This document shows positions 1 through 58,330 of a stretch of 64,000 nucleotides of DNA, one piece after another. The DNA is taken from NCBI GenBank assembly GCA_018398805.1, contig JAGFBZ010002379.1, forward strand, positions 806,001-870,000. Direction: 5' to 3'. Both the position numbers and the translations under genes were made by a program. The stretch's first letter is position 1; every line of letters starts with the position of its first letter. The DNA comes from Hirundichthys speculiger (lineage: Eukaryota > Chordata > Actinopteri > Beloniformes > Exocoetidae). The notes under the pieces are model-generated. The model searched no databases. It saw only the letters and a list, made by a program, of their open reading frames with translations, and was not told the DNA's origin.

Positions 1-2421
1 TGACTGCACCACATATTCTTTATTTGTCACTTATTGCTCTGCTAACCACACACTGTTATGGAGGAAACTCTTTAAATTATTCACCAGCTCTAATTGGCGA
101 CTTGAATGGGGACTGTGCTGGGTTTCTTCCCGCTGTTGTATCTCTGAAGGAGCCTCAGGAAGCAGCATCAGTGTAATGAGCTCATGATTGTAATAGTAAC
201 TGTGAATAACTCGTATTCTGTTATATTTCATCATAGATGTTTGAGAGTTTTGGGGGGGGAAATTTCAAAAAGGACATACTATAAAAAACATGTTCAATGA
301 GTGCATCATAGTAGTCCAGTCCTTTTTTTCTTTTCTTTTTTTTTTTTTTACTGATATAATATTTATGACTGTCAAGATTTAGGGGTAGAGGACATGAATG
401 CAGGAAACTGGGAGGAAACAGAAGTAACAAACAGATTCATTTCATTTCAACAAGAAACAAAACAGAAAGCACAGCAAAGGCAGGATATTCCGAAAAATAA
501 CCATAAATCCAAAACAGTAGAGAACAATAACCTGTATAGGAACACAGGGAGCAGCACGATGGATGAGTGGAATGACAATGAACCACCTGAGATTGAAAGG
601 AAAGCAGGACAATATGAGACACAGACCTAAACAATCAGTAGAGATGAGAGCAGAGGAAGTAAAATGTGAACTTAGCGAGCAAGGGATCAGATACGAAGCA
701 GTACAAAAGCAAAAGTCAGAGAATCACAAAGAATGAAATTAACCCAAAATCAAGACCCCAGAACCCTGACAAAAACGGGGTTGAGGTTTTGATGTGGAAG
801 TCATGACAAGAACAGCTCAGATTCTCTGAATGTTGGAGAGCGGAGAATCATTCATTCTTTTAGTATCTTCGTTTATATAGAACATCCTCCAAGAAAGAAA
901 CTGAATACTGCTATCCCACAATCTCTTGTGGCTACAGCATTCAAATCCTAACTCAGGAGGGTGGGTGTCACAAACCACCCTACACTATAAAACTATAACA
1001 TTTTCTTTTCTTTTCTTCTTTTGCTTTTTGTCTTTTTATTGTTTTTTTTGTTTGTTTGTTTGTTTGTTTTTAAGATAACCCCCCTTCATAATAAGCAATA
1101 TTTTCACCTGGTTGTCCACTTTCATACAGCTTGAAACAACACAGGAAGAGCACAGAGAAAAGCAGACCTATACACTTTGTAGTTTATATGAGAACCTGTA
1201 GTATTTATATTAAGACATACCTCACTACCTGGAAATGAAGTGATATTTCGGAGTTCCTAATAAGAAATCTCCTTCCAGTCGTTTCTGTCTCCCATTATGT
1301 TTCTCCTGGCTACTTGAGCATATGCTGTGAAAGTAACCTTTCAAATTGACTGACTGCGCCTCGGGCCCTCATAAAGTCTGATTCTATTAGGACCTCAGGC
1401 TAACATGGGCTTAGTAATACCTTTGTCTACTGAAAAGTGCATGAGAAGATTGAAGCGTTTTGGACTGGGATCCCTGAGGGACGGACACAATTGCAAAAAT
1501 CCAAGCAGACAATTTTTGCTGATTAAACAAAAAAGAAACTTTATTGAAAGCGGATTCACAAACGTGTAGGTAGGGTAACAACCTTTAGGTGAAAAAGAGA
1601 AACACAACGGTATAAACTAAAGCTAAGACCCTAAATCTGGGGAAGCAAGAGAAGAATATCTAAAAAGAAAATAAAAAAAGAAAGAAACTATGCACAAGGA
1701 AAAGCTAAAACAGCAACAACAAATAAAAAGTCTGTGTATGATAATGTCACTAAAAACGAGAATGATAGAGCAAAACAAACCTTGGGCATAGAATAAAAAA
1801 ATTAGTCTGTTGGAACTCCAGTAAGTAGGATAAAGGCTGGACTAAATATATACTGTGCACTGACATCTCTCTATAAAAAGCAAAGTACAGATTTCCAGTC
1901 TTAAAGGACTTTTTTTTATGTTTTAGCTACAGTGCAGGAAATATTGATGGAAAAAAGAAATTAACAAGAAAATAGAAGAAGCAAGATGATAAGATACATA
2001 GCTACAGTTTGGTCAAGCGGTATTTAGACAATAAGAGTGTTTTTATGGTTTTGCAAAAAAAAAAACAAAAAACAATTAAGATGTAATCAAAGTGTAGACT
2101 TTCAGCTTTAATTTAAGATGTTTTACAATGTACCATTTACAAAACACAGCAATTTGAAACAAAGTGCCCTCATTTTCCATCTAATTTCAGTCTAATAGTG
2201 AAGCAGAACACAATGAAGACAAGACAGAGCTTCAAAGTAAAACAGGAAACAGGATAGACTAAGAACAGGGGAGATGAGACGCTGACTAAACTAAGAAACC
2301 GAGAAGAAAACCAAGAAGGTGTACCACGAACAACCCAAACCATAACACAACCTCCCATTCTACTTTCTGAAACTCTAGGAGCCTTAAATTTTGTCTTCAA
2401 TGACTGAATGCTTTATTGCAG

Positions 2422-2464
2422 CCATTCCAAACTTCAGAATACCAAGGCCCAATTTGAAATGGGA
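2422..2464. repeat. Fragment of an interspersed repeat also at 13.8 kb
   Basis: About 40 bases (cattccaaacttcagaatac and onward through accaaggcccaatttgaaatg) recur almost unchanged at 13817-13856. Only this end of the element is present here. Confidence 0.7.
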
Positions 2465-3192
2465 AAATACTTCTCCAGAGTATTCTTGGCGTCTGTTTAT
2501 GTTGTGAATGGGTTTTTCTTTACCAAGAAAATGATTCTGTTGTTGTTGTTGAATTTACCAGTGCTTTCTTCCTTTTTGGGAATGGACCTGACTGTTGATT
2601 TGCCAACACTGTAGGTTTTTGCTATCTCTTTTATAGATTTATGTTGTTGTTTTTGTCTTTTTTCAGCCTAATGATGGCGTCCTTCATTTGTATTAAGATC
2701 TTCTTGGACTTCATTTTGGTAGCTCCAGCAAAACATCTGCCAAATGCCAACTCAATTCCCACTATCAGCGCCAGACCTTTTATCTGCTGTATATGAGGTT
2801 TCCTTTGTCCTGAAGTAATGAGTGAATGGACCGCATCTTGTCAGTTCACTTCTTTTCTGTCAGTTGTTCAGATAGTTTTGTTCCCCTGAAAGCAGAAGTA
2901 AAATTGATGTAATTCCTAAATGGTAAATGTGCTATTTCTACCTCTTGAATTGAAGCTGAAGGTCTTCGCTTTGATGATATATTGATTATTTTTCCATTTC
3001 AAATGCATTGTGGTGGTGTATAAAGGCAAATTCATGAAAACTCTTTCACCCCTGCCAATGCTTTTTGTTCTGAGAGTGTTTTGTCCATTTATTTGGTCCC
3101 TGATTAGATTGGCTGACTGACTGCTGTCCTTTACCTTCCTTTAGGTTTTACCTGACTACATCTTTAATATTGATCCTTCATCCAGTCTCACC

Positions 3193-3884
3193 CAGTGGCG
3201 GCGCCAGAACATTTTCATTGCAGTTGCTTAGGGGTTGCTAAACAATTGTATGGAGTTGCTGGACAATTTAATTGGAATACCAATTAAATAGCATAAATAT
3301 GGATATGTATTTCATTACCGGCCTACTCATTCTAATCAGCGCTATCTGAAACTAGCGCGGATGCCATGAAACAGATAAAAAAAAATCAATTTGAAGTTCG
3401 TTATTATAATTTTACCATATAGTCATGCCGCTTTTCACAGCAGTGAGAAATGCACATTAACAGCCTAGACTACAAATCATTTAACACTAACCTGTTTATC
3501 ACATTTTAACCAGTTAATATTCACATAAGTACACATCAGAAGAGATCTGGCAGACTTACGCTTCAACAGATAGCCTCCATTTTGATGTAATTTTTCTAAC
3601 GGCCCGGTTTTTTTCACAAGTTGACTTCGCGTGACCCCTGCAGGCCAGCTCTCGCAAGATGAGTCTCTCTCTCATCGTTTTTAATCGTCTTCCTTTTATT
3701 TTAATTTAAAACAAAAACACATTAAATTAATTTTAAATTAAATTGTCACAATTTTTATTTTATTTAACACAATTAAGATTTTTTCATTTTTAATACTCTC
3801 CATTCTTGGGGTTGCTTTGAGGTTGCTAGGCCATATTTTGGGGTTGCTATAGCAACTGCAAGCTACCCCCTAGCGCCGCTCCTG
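3193..3884. mobile_element. Non-autonomous hAT-like DNA transposon
   Basis: The left end CAGTGGCGGCGCCAG is matched in inverted orientation by the right end (reverse complement CAGGAGCGGCGCTAG). The similarity continues inward through motifs resembling GCAGTTGCT and GGGTTGCT. The element is flanked by 8-bp direct repeats, gtctcacc (3185-3192) and gtctcagc (3885-3892), with one mismatch. An 8-bp duplication with CAGTGG-type ends is the signature of hAT elements. The interior (692 bp in all) is AT-rich with no transposase frame, so it must have been mobilised in trans. Confidence 0.8.
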
Positions 3885-4629
3885 GTCTCAGCACCACATT
3901 GCAAACATAAAACTCTTATTTCTCTATTCTTAAGTGCTTGTCATGTCTTTAGGTTACTGTTATTAACAGAGTAACATTTTCAGCATGTAACTGTATTAAT
4001 TGATCTTGCACATAGAAAAACATAAACTCATCAGTCTATTTTGTATTATTATTCTTTTTTGTTTTTTTGCACCAGGTACAGATTTGATTAATTTAGCAAA
4101 GAAGGTAGTGTTTTATGTAATACATAACAACAAAGATTAAATTTAAAAGCAGAGGTGGTTGTACATGTTGAAGCTGAGTCTAAGGCCAGCTGCACTTTTT
4201 CACTTAAAGCAAATGGAGAGTATAATACTGAGTGGGTTTTTTTTTGTTTTTTTTTTAGCTTGAAAGTTCCAAGTTACAACCAACTTTGGAAAAGAAAAGT
4301 AAAGACTAACCTTCCATTCAGTGTGCTCAGTGAAAAAAAAGCAGTCTTCATTTACATAGTTAAATGTCCTTGGGAGAAGTAATAACAGTGAAAAGTAAGA
4401 AGCTGAGAATTGCTGTCCAGTGCTCAAATGTGATGAGAACTGGCTGCCTAAAACAGAGTAAATTGTTTTATAATTCGTTTTCTTTTATTTCCTTTGATGG
4501 AGCAGCCAACAAATGAGGCTTTTTGTGACCTTAAATTCTCTTAAAGCCACAGCTTTTAAACTGAAGCAATCCCAACTGTCACTGGGTGACAGGCTTGGTA
4601 CAGCCTAAACAGGTCCTCTGTTCTCAGCA

Positions 4630-4775
4630 GGGCCACACAGAGACAAAACAAAAAACCATGTATGCTCCCACTCAAATATATGCTTTTGGATTATTGAAGG
4701 GAGTGGGAGTACCTGGAGGAAACCAATGTAGGCTTGAGAAAACCTGGCAAATTCCTGACAAAAAGGTATTAGCTG
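4630..4775. repeat. Diverged copy of a high-copy teleost repeat
   Basis: Ordered matches to the copy at 7800-7960 are visible: ggccaca...acaaaac...aaccatgtatgctcccactc, then a stretch resembling ttggactgtgggagg, then agtacctggaggaaacc. It is strongly decayed and lacks the tail of the better copy. Confidence 0.55.
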
Positions 4776-5929
4776 AAAATACAAACAGTGTTGCTGTGAG
4801 GCTGTATTGCATCACGCGCACTTGCCACTCAAGGTGCTTAGTTCAGATGTTGAAGTGTGAAATATCTCTGAGTACAGCTTTAACATTTAAGTTTGCTATG
4901 TTATAATAATGGTTTTGATGGATAAGAGACACCTCAATTTGCTATTTAATGTAGAAATTATTCAGTCTCAGATCCTCAAAGTCCCAATATACAATATTTT
5001 ATATATTATAATAGCATCTAACAGCAGCTTGCACATGAAGATGTAGCAAAGAAATTATGTTCTTTTCAAAGCAAACAGCCTCTTTCTCTGCCTGGTTCAT
5101 ATTTCATGCCCGTAAGCTCTTTGTTTTCATTACTGAAATTACTTCACAAGCATTTTGTGCACATGTGTATTTTTCCACATGTGGCACTTTTGAGAGCAAG
5201 TTATGGTAAGCAAGTTACCTTAGCTTAAAAACACTCCCACAAGGAAAGGAAAAAAATATTTTTGGCTTCAAATTATTCTCTAGGATTTGGTCCAGTCTTC
5301 CTCTAAAGTGTTCACATATGTTGATGTACTTCTACGAGCTCTCATCAAGGATGTCGTAGTTGGTGTTTTTCAGTGGCAAAAACAGTTTACTTTTCTCAGT
5401 GGTTTCAGGGTCAGTTGATATTGAAACCACTGAGCAAATGAGATTTAATCTGTTATTAGTAAGGGAGGATGATCATTTCTTAAGCAACATCTGTACTTCT
5501 CAGTTTAGTGTATGTATTGTTTGTTAAAGACATTGTGTGTTGTAGCCATCCATTTAATATGTAATACAGTGTTTATGTCACTTTAAGGCATGACATTCAG
5601 TTTAGTGAGCTGGAGGGCCGTGGCAGTGGGATATTTTCTCAGCGTGAACATGTGTTCATTCTATCACTCACACATTTATCTCCATACTGTGAGACATGAA
5701 AGCCAGTGGAGAAGAACTGTCTCTGGTGAGGAGGAAATGCATTTGTCAGTGTTTATTAGTGTAACTGAAAAGGCAGAGGCAATGTGACAGTGACTCAATA
5801 AGACTAAAACGGAGGTGAACGGATGGGCAGCAGAGGAGGAAAAAAGGACAAAAAACCCATAATGCCACATATTGATTCCATTGATTTCTGTTTACAATGT
5901 GAGGACTTTCTGTTGGTGTTTTCCTGCAG

Positions 5930-52262
<46,333 letters not shown>

Positions 52263-52397
52263 GTAGAACATCTACATGCATCCTTTGAATGTCATTACTG
52301 CTTATATACACTGTGTAGCCCAGGAAATTATATGTCTTAGATCAAGTGCACTGTACAACCATTTTCCATTATTAAAAATGATAATTAAAAAAATGCA

Positions 52398-52427
52398 AAT
52401 AAAGCATAATGTAATAAGTCTTTTATT
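52398..52427. terminator. Crossing polyadenylation signals of otof exon 3 and drc1
   Basis: AATAAA on the + strand at 52398-52403 serves otof terminal exon 3. AATAAA on the - strand (tttatt at 52422-52427) serves drc1. Cleavage 10-30 bases downstream of each would make the two mRNAs overlap at their 3' ends. Confidence 0.6.
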
Positions 52428-52438
52428 TTCAAAAATTA

Positions 52439-53692
52439 TCACTCAGTATTATTAATGAGAATCTTCATGTATAGCTCCACTCCACCTTCATCGTGTATTT
52501 TGCCTTCAGATGACCTGTTAGAGAAGATGTCATGAGGAAGTGCATTCACTATATAGTCACTATATGTGCTGTTTGGCTTTGTTTGGCTACAACTTTCAGA
52601 CCTAGAATGCACAAATTTAAGGACAACACTAAATTATACAAAATTTTTCAAGATATACTGTAAATTATAAAAAACAGAAGCAGACATACTGTTGAGAAAA
52701 GACATGCTGCACTATATTCTGCTGCCTCAGATGCTCAGTCTCAGGAATGAGATCAGAGATCTCTCTCAGCACTGCACTGGAAACACAAAGACACAAAAAA
52801 ATTCCCTTATTTGATACAGATGGATGTCTTCTTTTTGTGTGTGTCACTTACTAGTACTGCTTTAGTGTTCTCTCTGCTGCATCCCACAGTTTAACTTTGT
52901 CCTCAGAGATAATATTTCCCAGGCTGTCCCAATAGGCTTTATCCTCTGAAGAATCCCAGGCCTGAGCATTCCAAAAAGTGGCAAGTGTTTGGGCTGCAAT
53001 TTCCCTTTGAAAGTACCGGGAACATATCAGCAGCAGTGTGCAAGTAAAATGACAAGCAGCCACTTATTTTCAGCTTATGGGACAAGTTATGTATGCAACA
53101 GAGAAATATCCAACAATCATACATAAGGGTGATGATTCATCAAACACTGGTCTCACCTGGACTTACTGCGATGCTCAAGGAAACTTTTAAGAGCAGGCAG
53201 GACATGGTTACGGTGGATGAGGTCAGAGGATGAATTAGTCGTAGCATTGGTTTCCGTTCCCTCTGTCACACTGCTAACTCTCAAGATCAGCATCCTACAA
53301 GAACACAAAGTTCTTATGAGCAAGATTGAATGCGTAAACAACCCACTGTACTCTCCATCTCGTTCCTTCCTCACCTCAGTCTGCTCTCTTTGCTGGTGCT
53401 CATACTTTGATAAGAAATCAACCAACTTGGGAACATCTTTGTCATCAATGCCCAAAGACTGAAAGAAAAAAACAGCATGTCTGGTTTCTCAAGCTTTGTC
53501 CCATATTAACACATAGGGGTAAGGAACCAGTACCATTCAGCTCAAGTCTAGGCTATTATTTGTGCTAGGAAACAAGTGGGAAACAACTGAACAAGTACTC
53601 ACACAACAGAGAGAACCCATTTTCACAGCAGTCTGTTTGTCTTTGTCCAGAGAGGACAGCATCTTTAACACTTCATCCTTCATCAAGAAGTC
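52439..53692 (-). CDS. drc1: drc1 C-terminal exons
   Basis: Exons 53603-53692 (DFLMKDEVLKMLSSLDKDKQ), 53375-53458 (SLGIDDKDVPKLVDFLSKYE), 53157-53294 (ending IHRNHVLPALKSFLEHRSKS), 52852-53004 (EDKAYWDSLGNIISEDKVKL), 52690-52776 (YAVLREISDLIPETEHLRQQ) and 52439-52514 (SSEGKIHDEGGVELYMKILI then NNTE and TGA). The frame between 53375 and 53294 is not simple. Removing the 80-nt intron leaves the next exon one base out, whereas retaining it keeps an open frame. The last exon is weakly conserved and less certain. Confidence 0.78.
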
Positions 53693-54345
53693 CTGGAAAG
53701 GAGGACCGGGAAGAATTTTTAATGGAGCTTTTCATTTCATATTACTTCTATTTTGTGCTGTTGTAATTAAAACTCTTGTTTTATTGTCTTGTTATGATGA
53801 ATCGTACACAGATATTCCACAACATTAAAACTCCTTACAGACAAAGTGAGCAACACTGCTCATCTTGTTATGATGGAATGCTCTGCTGGGAGAACCAGCA
53901 TTGTGGCCTTTACAGGTGCAGGAGCAGCACCATCCTGAAGGACAGCAGTTTAAAATATAAGTCTATATATACAGTCATGGAAAAAATTATTAGACCACCC
54001 TTGTTCAGTTTCTTGTTCATTTTAATGCCTGGTACAACTAAAGGTACATTTGTTTGGACAAACATAACAATAACCACAAAGATTGCTCATAAGAGTTTTA
54101 TTTAAGAGCTGATATCTTACCATTTTCCATGGTTTTCTTGAATATAACCTAAATCACTTACATTTTTACATCAATAGCTATGGCGTTGTACTGCCAAAAA
54201 CACTGCTTTTATGCATTCAGTGTTTTCTTTTCTGTCTGTTTTAGTCACATTATGACGTTAAGTGGTACCAGGTATTAAAATGAACAAGAAAGTGAAGTAA
54301 AAATGGTGGTCTAATAATTTTTTTCCATGACTGTGTGTGTGTGTG

Positions 54346-54427
<82 letters not shown>

Positions 54428-57400
54428 GGAAAGGCCCAAAGAACACAACAAAAGAGTCTGAGGGGTTCAGCCAGCCTCCAAACTCTTCAGATACTGATCA
54501 AATGGGAACAGCACGAAGAACTGATGCATTCCAGCCCTTGGCTTTCATATGTTTACCCAGGATGCTCTTTGTCTGTTCTCTGCCCATACCCTAACCCTTC
54601 AGAGCTCCTTTGATGGCATGAACAGGACCTCTTCGATATTAGGCAGGTGTTTTTAATGTTGTGGCTAATCCGGGAATATAAACATGAATCTTGAACTTGC
54701 GTCTAACCGCTTCATCACACAGCAGCTCCATCACTTTCTTCAGCGTCTCCCCGGACAACGTCCCTTCCTGCCACTCAGGACTGCTGTCATGCTGTGCCAC
54801 TGCCCCTTTTTTGCATATTTCACTGTGTGGGCTCTCATTGTCAGTCTCTTGACTGCACTTCTCAGTTTCAAATGGCTGGCTGAGCCTGGAGGACTGTTTT
54901 TGAAGTTGCATGGGACCAGAGAGCTCCAGAAAGGGCAAATTAGGCCTCCGCCAGGCTAAACCTAGGTGCTGCTTGCAGATCAGTGAATCTATGGCCAAAG
55001 CTCGCTCCACTTGTTCTTTCACCTCTGCTTCAGTCATTAGCCATACCTCCTCAAAGATTCTAGCATCTACACTTGCAAAGTGCCTGGATAAAGTGAAAAA
55101 AAAAAAAAACATTGAGAAAAATATTAAGGGTAAGGGGAAAGTTTTTTATGGAAATGCAGTAATGACTTAAATCAAAAAGTTAATTATTACTCACTTGATT
55201 TTCACGTGTGTGCGTTGACATGTCCGGCCACGGTGTTTACAGTGCTCAGACAAACTATGTGTCTGCTTTGTAACACTTTTTTCTTGTTCAGTGTACATCT
55301 TTTTAAGCATTTTCATCTCTTTTTCCACCCTGAAACACAAAGCCATCAAAGTAGCAGGGTGTGAATATGCATGTGCTCGCACGAGAGAAACTACTCTACC
55401 TGCAAATCCTGCGTTTAACCTCGGTCATTGTGTTCAGTAGTAGTTGCTGATGTGCCTTTGACCTAAGTTGCTTTATTTCCATGACCATGGTGTAGCCATC
55501 AGTCTTTTGATGCATTCTTCTCTGAGCCTGTGGAGCCAAGAGTGGGACTTAGAAAGTGTGAGTGTAAAATAGAAAATATTTTCACCAATCAACAATAACG
55601 ATACCACTGACAATGAAGTGAATAAAACTAAACATCTCACTTTAATCCTGCTGGAAACTTTAGAGTATTTAGTGTGAGAATGGGATTTCTCCGATCACAA
55701 AAAGTGCTTGCAAATTCCCCAGACGTCGCTCAGACTAAGTTCTCACAGTAAATGCTGCAACACACCCCCTGCAACTCCAAGGACCCAAAGGATCCAGTGC
55801 TCAGAGTTCCTTTTGTGTCACAACAGTTTTGGCAAGACCATTATTATAAACACAATATTGTAAATAGAACAATGGTATAAATGATGCGGTTGATGTGGAA
55901 TTGAAATAGTTGACTCATGTAACCGCAAATAGTTCTCTGTTATTCCTGTTTAAATTAACATCAGAATTTCATCAAATGCTATGCGACTAATTCATTTTTA
56001 TATTCGGGCAAACCTGTAATGATGCCTCCTTCTTCAGCTTCTTGGTATTTTCCTTATAGGTTATCTCGAAAATCATGTTGTCAATTATTTCGTTGTACAT
56101 CACTTCATTTTTCCTCTCGTTCAGCCTCTCAAGCTAGAAGCAGAGTAGGAGTCACCAGAGTTAGAGTATGCTGTATGTAAAATAAAATGTATTGAAGGTT
56201 GAGTCTGCATGATTGTGTATGTGTGTGTTAGAGGTCGTGGTATTTTTAGTTAAATTATTATTCTGACCTCTTTGTCCCAAAGTTTCTTCATGTGCTCATC
56301 CCATTCAGTCATGTCTTTTGTAAGTAGGACTTCAGTTTCCTGCTGATGAACTCTCTGCCCACAAACCAGTGTAATCATTAGCTGTATCACTTTGCATTTA
56401 AACATGTAAGTTCAACCTAATCTGATATCCTTCTAGGCCTTTGGTCAAAAACTGAAGTGTTGACTTGATGATGATCATGATGAACATATCAAAACAATAA
56501 AAATTAATCTTGAGGGAGGGAAGGATATCTGTGCCATGGTAGTCCACATGCGTTCATAAATTTTGTCTCTCCTGTTGAAATATTTCAGTCTGGCTCAAAA
56601 TGGTGGACTCAGAAACTGACAGGTGGACATAGCAATCATAAGAGCTGTGCCAGTAGCTGTAAAGGTCAAGACATAAACTGTGAAATAAATCATTATAATT
56701 ATTACATTCCATGTGAATTACTTATGCCTCTTCCATTTCATCCATCTCATAGTCTCAGATGCAATCAACAAGTCATTTGAATCTGCTTTTGACTCAGAGT
56801 TGGTCCTACCTTAGTCTGGGCCATCTCCTCCCTGTAGACCTTGGTCAGGATTTTGATCTGGTCCTCCATCCTCTCGAGCATCAGGTCTATTTCCTCTGTA
56901 TTCTTCCTCAAGTTCTTCACATAGAACCTATCCTGCAGCCTGAGCGCCTGCTTAGCACATTATGGTCAAAGTCTTAAGCTCCAAAGGTGAATAATAGTGT
57001 TACCCTTTTACATATAGTTTTAACATTCTATCACTCGACTGACACTTGGAAAGTGTTACCTGCTGCAGGTCATTTCTGAGTTTTTTCTTGTCTTGTATTA
57101 AAGAGGCACACAGCTCCAGCTGAATGTCTAAGGCTTTCTGCAGCTCCCAAGGATTCACCATCTGATTAACCACTGTCCACCCTCTTGTGATCTCCTCATA
57201 TTTTTCCTCGCTAGACTTGGCATCATTTTCCAGCAACTTCGCTCTGTGACAGAAAGGTGGGGGTGGTTGTACTGTGGTTTGCATTTCAGGGTGGTGACTT
57301 TGGACCTTTGAAGTTTATAGGAATTACCTTGATATTTGAGTTTCATCCAGCCGTGAACTTTGCACTCTGGCATCGGCTGAAATTTGGATGTTGGTAACTA

Positions 57401-58103
57401 ATGTTTTCAAATCTCTCTGCAAGTTGAATATCCTCTGGGGAGAATAAATATATAATGCTAGTTAAACAACCAAAATGAATTGATTCATGCATAAATTGCA
57501 ATGAATTAGACTGAATTGGAATAAAGATTGGACTGAAATGGATAGCATTTACTGGACTGTATTTAACTTTGTACACTTGGTGTGTAAATAATCTGCACTT
57601 TCCCTTTGTGTTTGCTTCTCTTCTATAGTCATATTGTAGAGTTTCACTGCACAATTTTCCACTTAAATTCTGAAACAAAGATTTCATCTGGAGAGCCTGC
57701 AGATGCTATTGAAGCATCTGTGTTTATATTTAACATTTAGGGAGGATAATGGAACAGCATTACTGATAAGTCCAAAAAAATTTAATAGAAAGCATGTAAA
57801 TACTAAACCGTTTGCCGTTTCTCCATTTGTTCTTCGTGAGTCTCGCGCTCCTCCTCAACCTCCTGACTGGAGACCCTAGACATAAATCACCAAAGCAGCT
57901 AGATAAGCTCATTTCCATCTAATCAATATGCACAACAATTTCTGTTCCTTTAAGTTGGGGTTTATTGATAAAGATTATGGTTAAAGCAAGCAAAGCAAAC
58001 AAATAAAAAGAATCCAAGCATCTTACTGGTTCGTGGAGTCTTGCTTTTCGGACAACTCGACATATTGAAGTTGCTCTTCTGGATATGAATCAGGTTCTTC
58101 CAT
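52439..58103 (-). CDS. drc1: Dynein regulatory complex subunit 1
   Basis: DRC1 (CCDC164) is a coiled-coil scaffold of the nexin-dynein regulatory complex between doublet microtubules of motile cilia. Exons in coding order: 58027-58103, 57809-57875, 57328-57434, 57060-57243, 56810-56947, 56268-56354, 56014-56133, 55400-55527, 55195-55329, 54708-55083, 53603-53692, 53375-53458, 53157-53294, 52852-53004, 52690-52776 and 52439-52514. The product is about 680-710 residues (human about 740). Diagnostic stretches are WLMTEAEVKEQVERALAID with QHLGLAW, SLGIDDKDVPKLVDFLSKY, and AYWDSLGNIISEDKVKLWDA. Phases are consistent at every junction except 53375/53294. It sits tail-to-tail with otof, as in mammals. 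Confidence 0.92.
53972..54333. mobile_element. Tc1/mariner-like MITE in a drc1 intron
   Basis: The ends CAGTCATGGAAAAAATTATT, continuing AGACCACC, are mirrored at 54305-54333 (ggtggtctaataattttttt then ccatgactg), an inverted repeat of about 28 bp. TA precedes the left end. It is 362 bp long with no coding frame. The ends are familiar from common fish MITEs. Confidence 0.8.
54331..54424. repeat. (TG)n/(AT)n microsatellite
   Basis: A short TG run passes into about 75 bases of alternating AT, directly abutting the right end of the MITE. Confidence 0.95.
54425..54672. repeat. Fragment of a common teleost repeat
   Basis: It ends with cttcgatattaggcaggtgt then ttttaatgttgtggctaatc, the typical 3' wording of a frequent fish repeat. 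The sequence reaches to within about 35 bp of a drc1 exon donor. Confidence 0.6.
54708..55083 (-). CDS. drc1: drc1 exon with the conserved WLM motif domain
   Basis: This 376-nt exon encodes HFASVDARIFEEVWLMTEAE, VKEQVERALAIDSLICKQHL and GLAWRRPNLPFLELSGP, then a variable Ser/Glu-rich stretch, and ends GETLKKVMELLCDEA. It aligns with human [20 protein letters not shown] and LGLPWAAPDFWFL, and MLLCDES. The donor is gttaga. It is the largest exon of the gene. Confidence 0.93.
55195..56947 (-). CDS. drc1: drc1 central coiled-coil exons
   Basis: Exons 56810-56947 (NLRKNTEEIDLMLERMEDQI), 56268-56354 (RVHQQETEVLLTKDMTEWDE), 56014-56133 (LERLNERKNEVMYNEIIDNM), 55400-55527 (AQRRMHQKTDGYTMVMEIKQ) and 55195-55329 (RVEKEMKMLKKMYTEQEKSV). 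The sequence is charged, helix-forming and heptad-rich throughout, as expected for the rod of DRC1 that pairs with DRC2. The 56947 acceptor is preceded by a tandem aagcag, so one extra Gln is possible. Confidence 0.87.
57060..58103 (-). CDS. drc1: drc1 N-terminal exons and start
   Basis: The first exon starts at ATG 58101-58103 with MEEPDSYPEEQLQYVELSEK. Exon 2 gives VSSQEVEEERETHEEQMEKR. Exon 3 gives RIFNLQRDLKTLVTNIQISA, aligning with the human LVTNIQVAIDIRE region. Exon 4 gives WTVVNQMVNPWELQKALDIQ then LIQDKKKLRNDLQQ, aligning with KNKLISELQQ. The predicted N terminus is shorter than human by some tens of residues, and a further upstream exon cannot be excluded. Confidence 0.88.
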
Positions 58104-58330
58104 ATTCAGAGTGTGTGTATATAATACTTATCGGTAGAAATATTTAAGTAAATGTTTACTAATCGCCGTGGTGATTTAGATTAAATAAAGGAAAAAAAAA
58201 CGCGCAGCTCTGAAAGGCCGCGGCTCTGTTTGATAACTGTTGCTATGGAGACGGAGCAACCAGAGAAGTGAAGAGTGCTGCTTTTAAGTACCTTCGTAAA
58301 ACAGAAACTCAAAGACAATAAATAGGCTAA
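58104..58330 (-). promoter_or_regulatory. drc1 5' region with RFX X-box
   Basis: GTTGCTATGGAGAC at 58239-58252 fits the RFX X-box consensus RYYNYY-N(1-3)-RRNRAC at every position (half-sites GTTGCT and GGAGAC, spacer AT). It lies in a small GC-rich patch (cgcgcag, ggccgcgg) about 136 bp upstream of the drc1 ATG. RFX factors, with FOXJ1, drive motile-cilium genes. A forkhead-like TGTTTGA lies at about 58228-58234. Confidence 0.7.

Larger units (their letters stand above)
1..5929. other. Upstream intron of otof
   Basis: No otoferlin exon for residues 1-76 (most of C2A) was found here on either strand, so this is most likely intron sequence left of the first visible exon. It holds a hAT-like transposon (3193-3884), a fragment of a repeat shared with 13.8 kb (2422-2464), a decayed copy of the 7.8 kb interspersed repeat (about 4630-4775) and several T- or A-rich tracts (about 320-350 and 1000-1080). 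A short stem with 13-bp arms lies at 5395-5434. The open frames here are short and show no protein resemblance I recognise. Confidence 0.7.

Noticed and set aside
1..5929. First otoferlin exons (start codon, residues 1-76)
   Set aside because: Searched by eye for motifs such as FRWPVAS and for the start region and found none. They are presumed to lie upstream of the window.
54258..54613. Open frames made of Tyr-Ile repeats
   Set aside because: Translations of the AT microsatellite.
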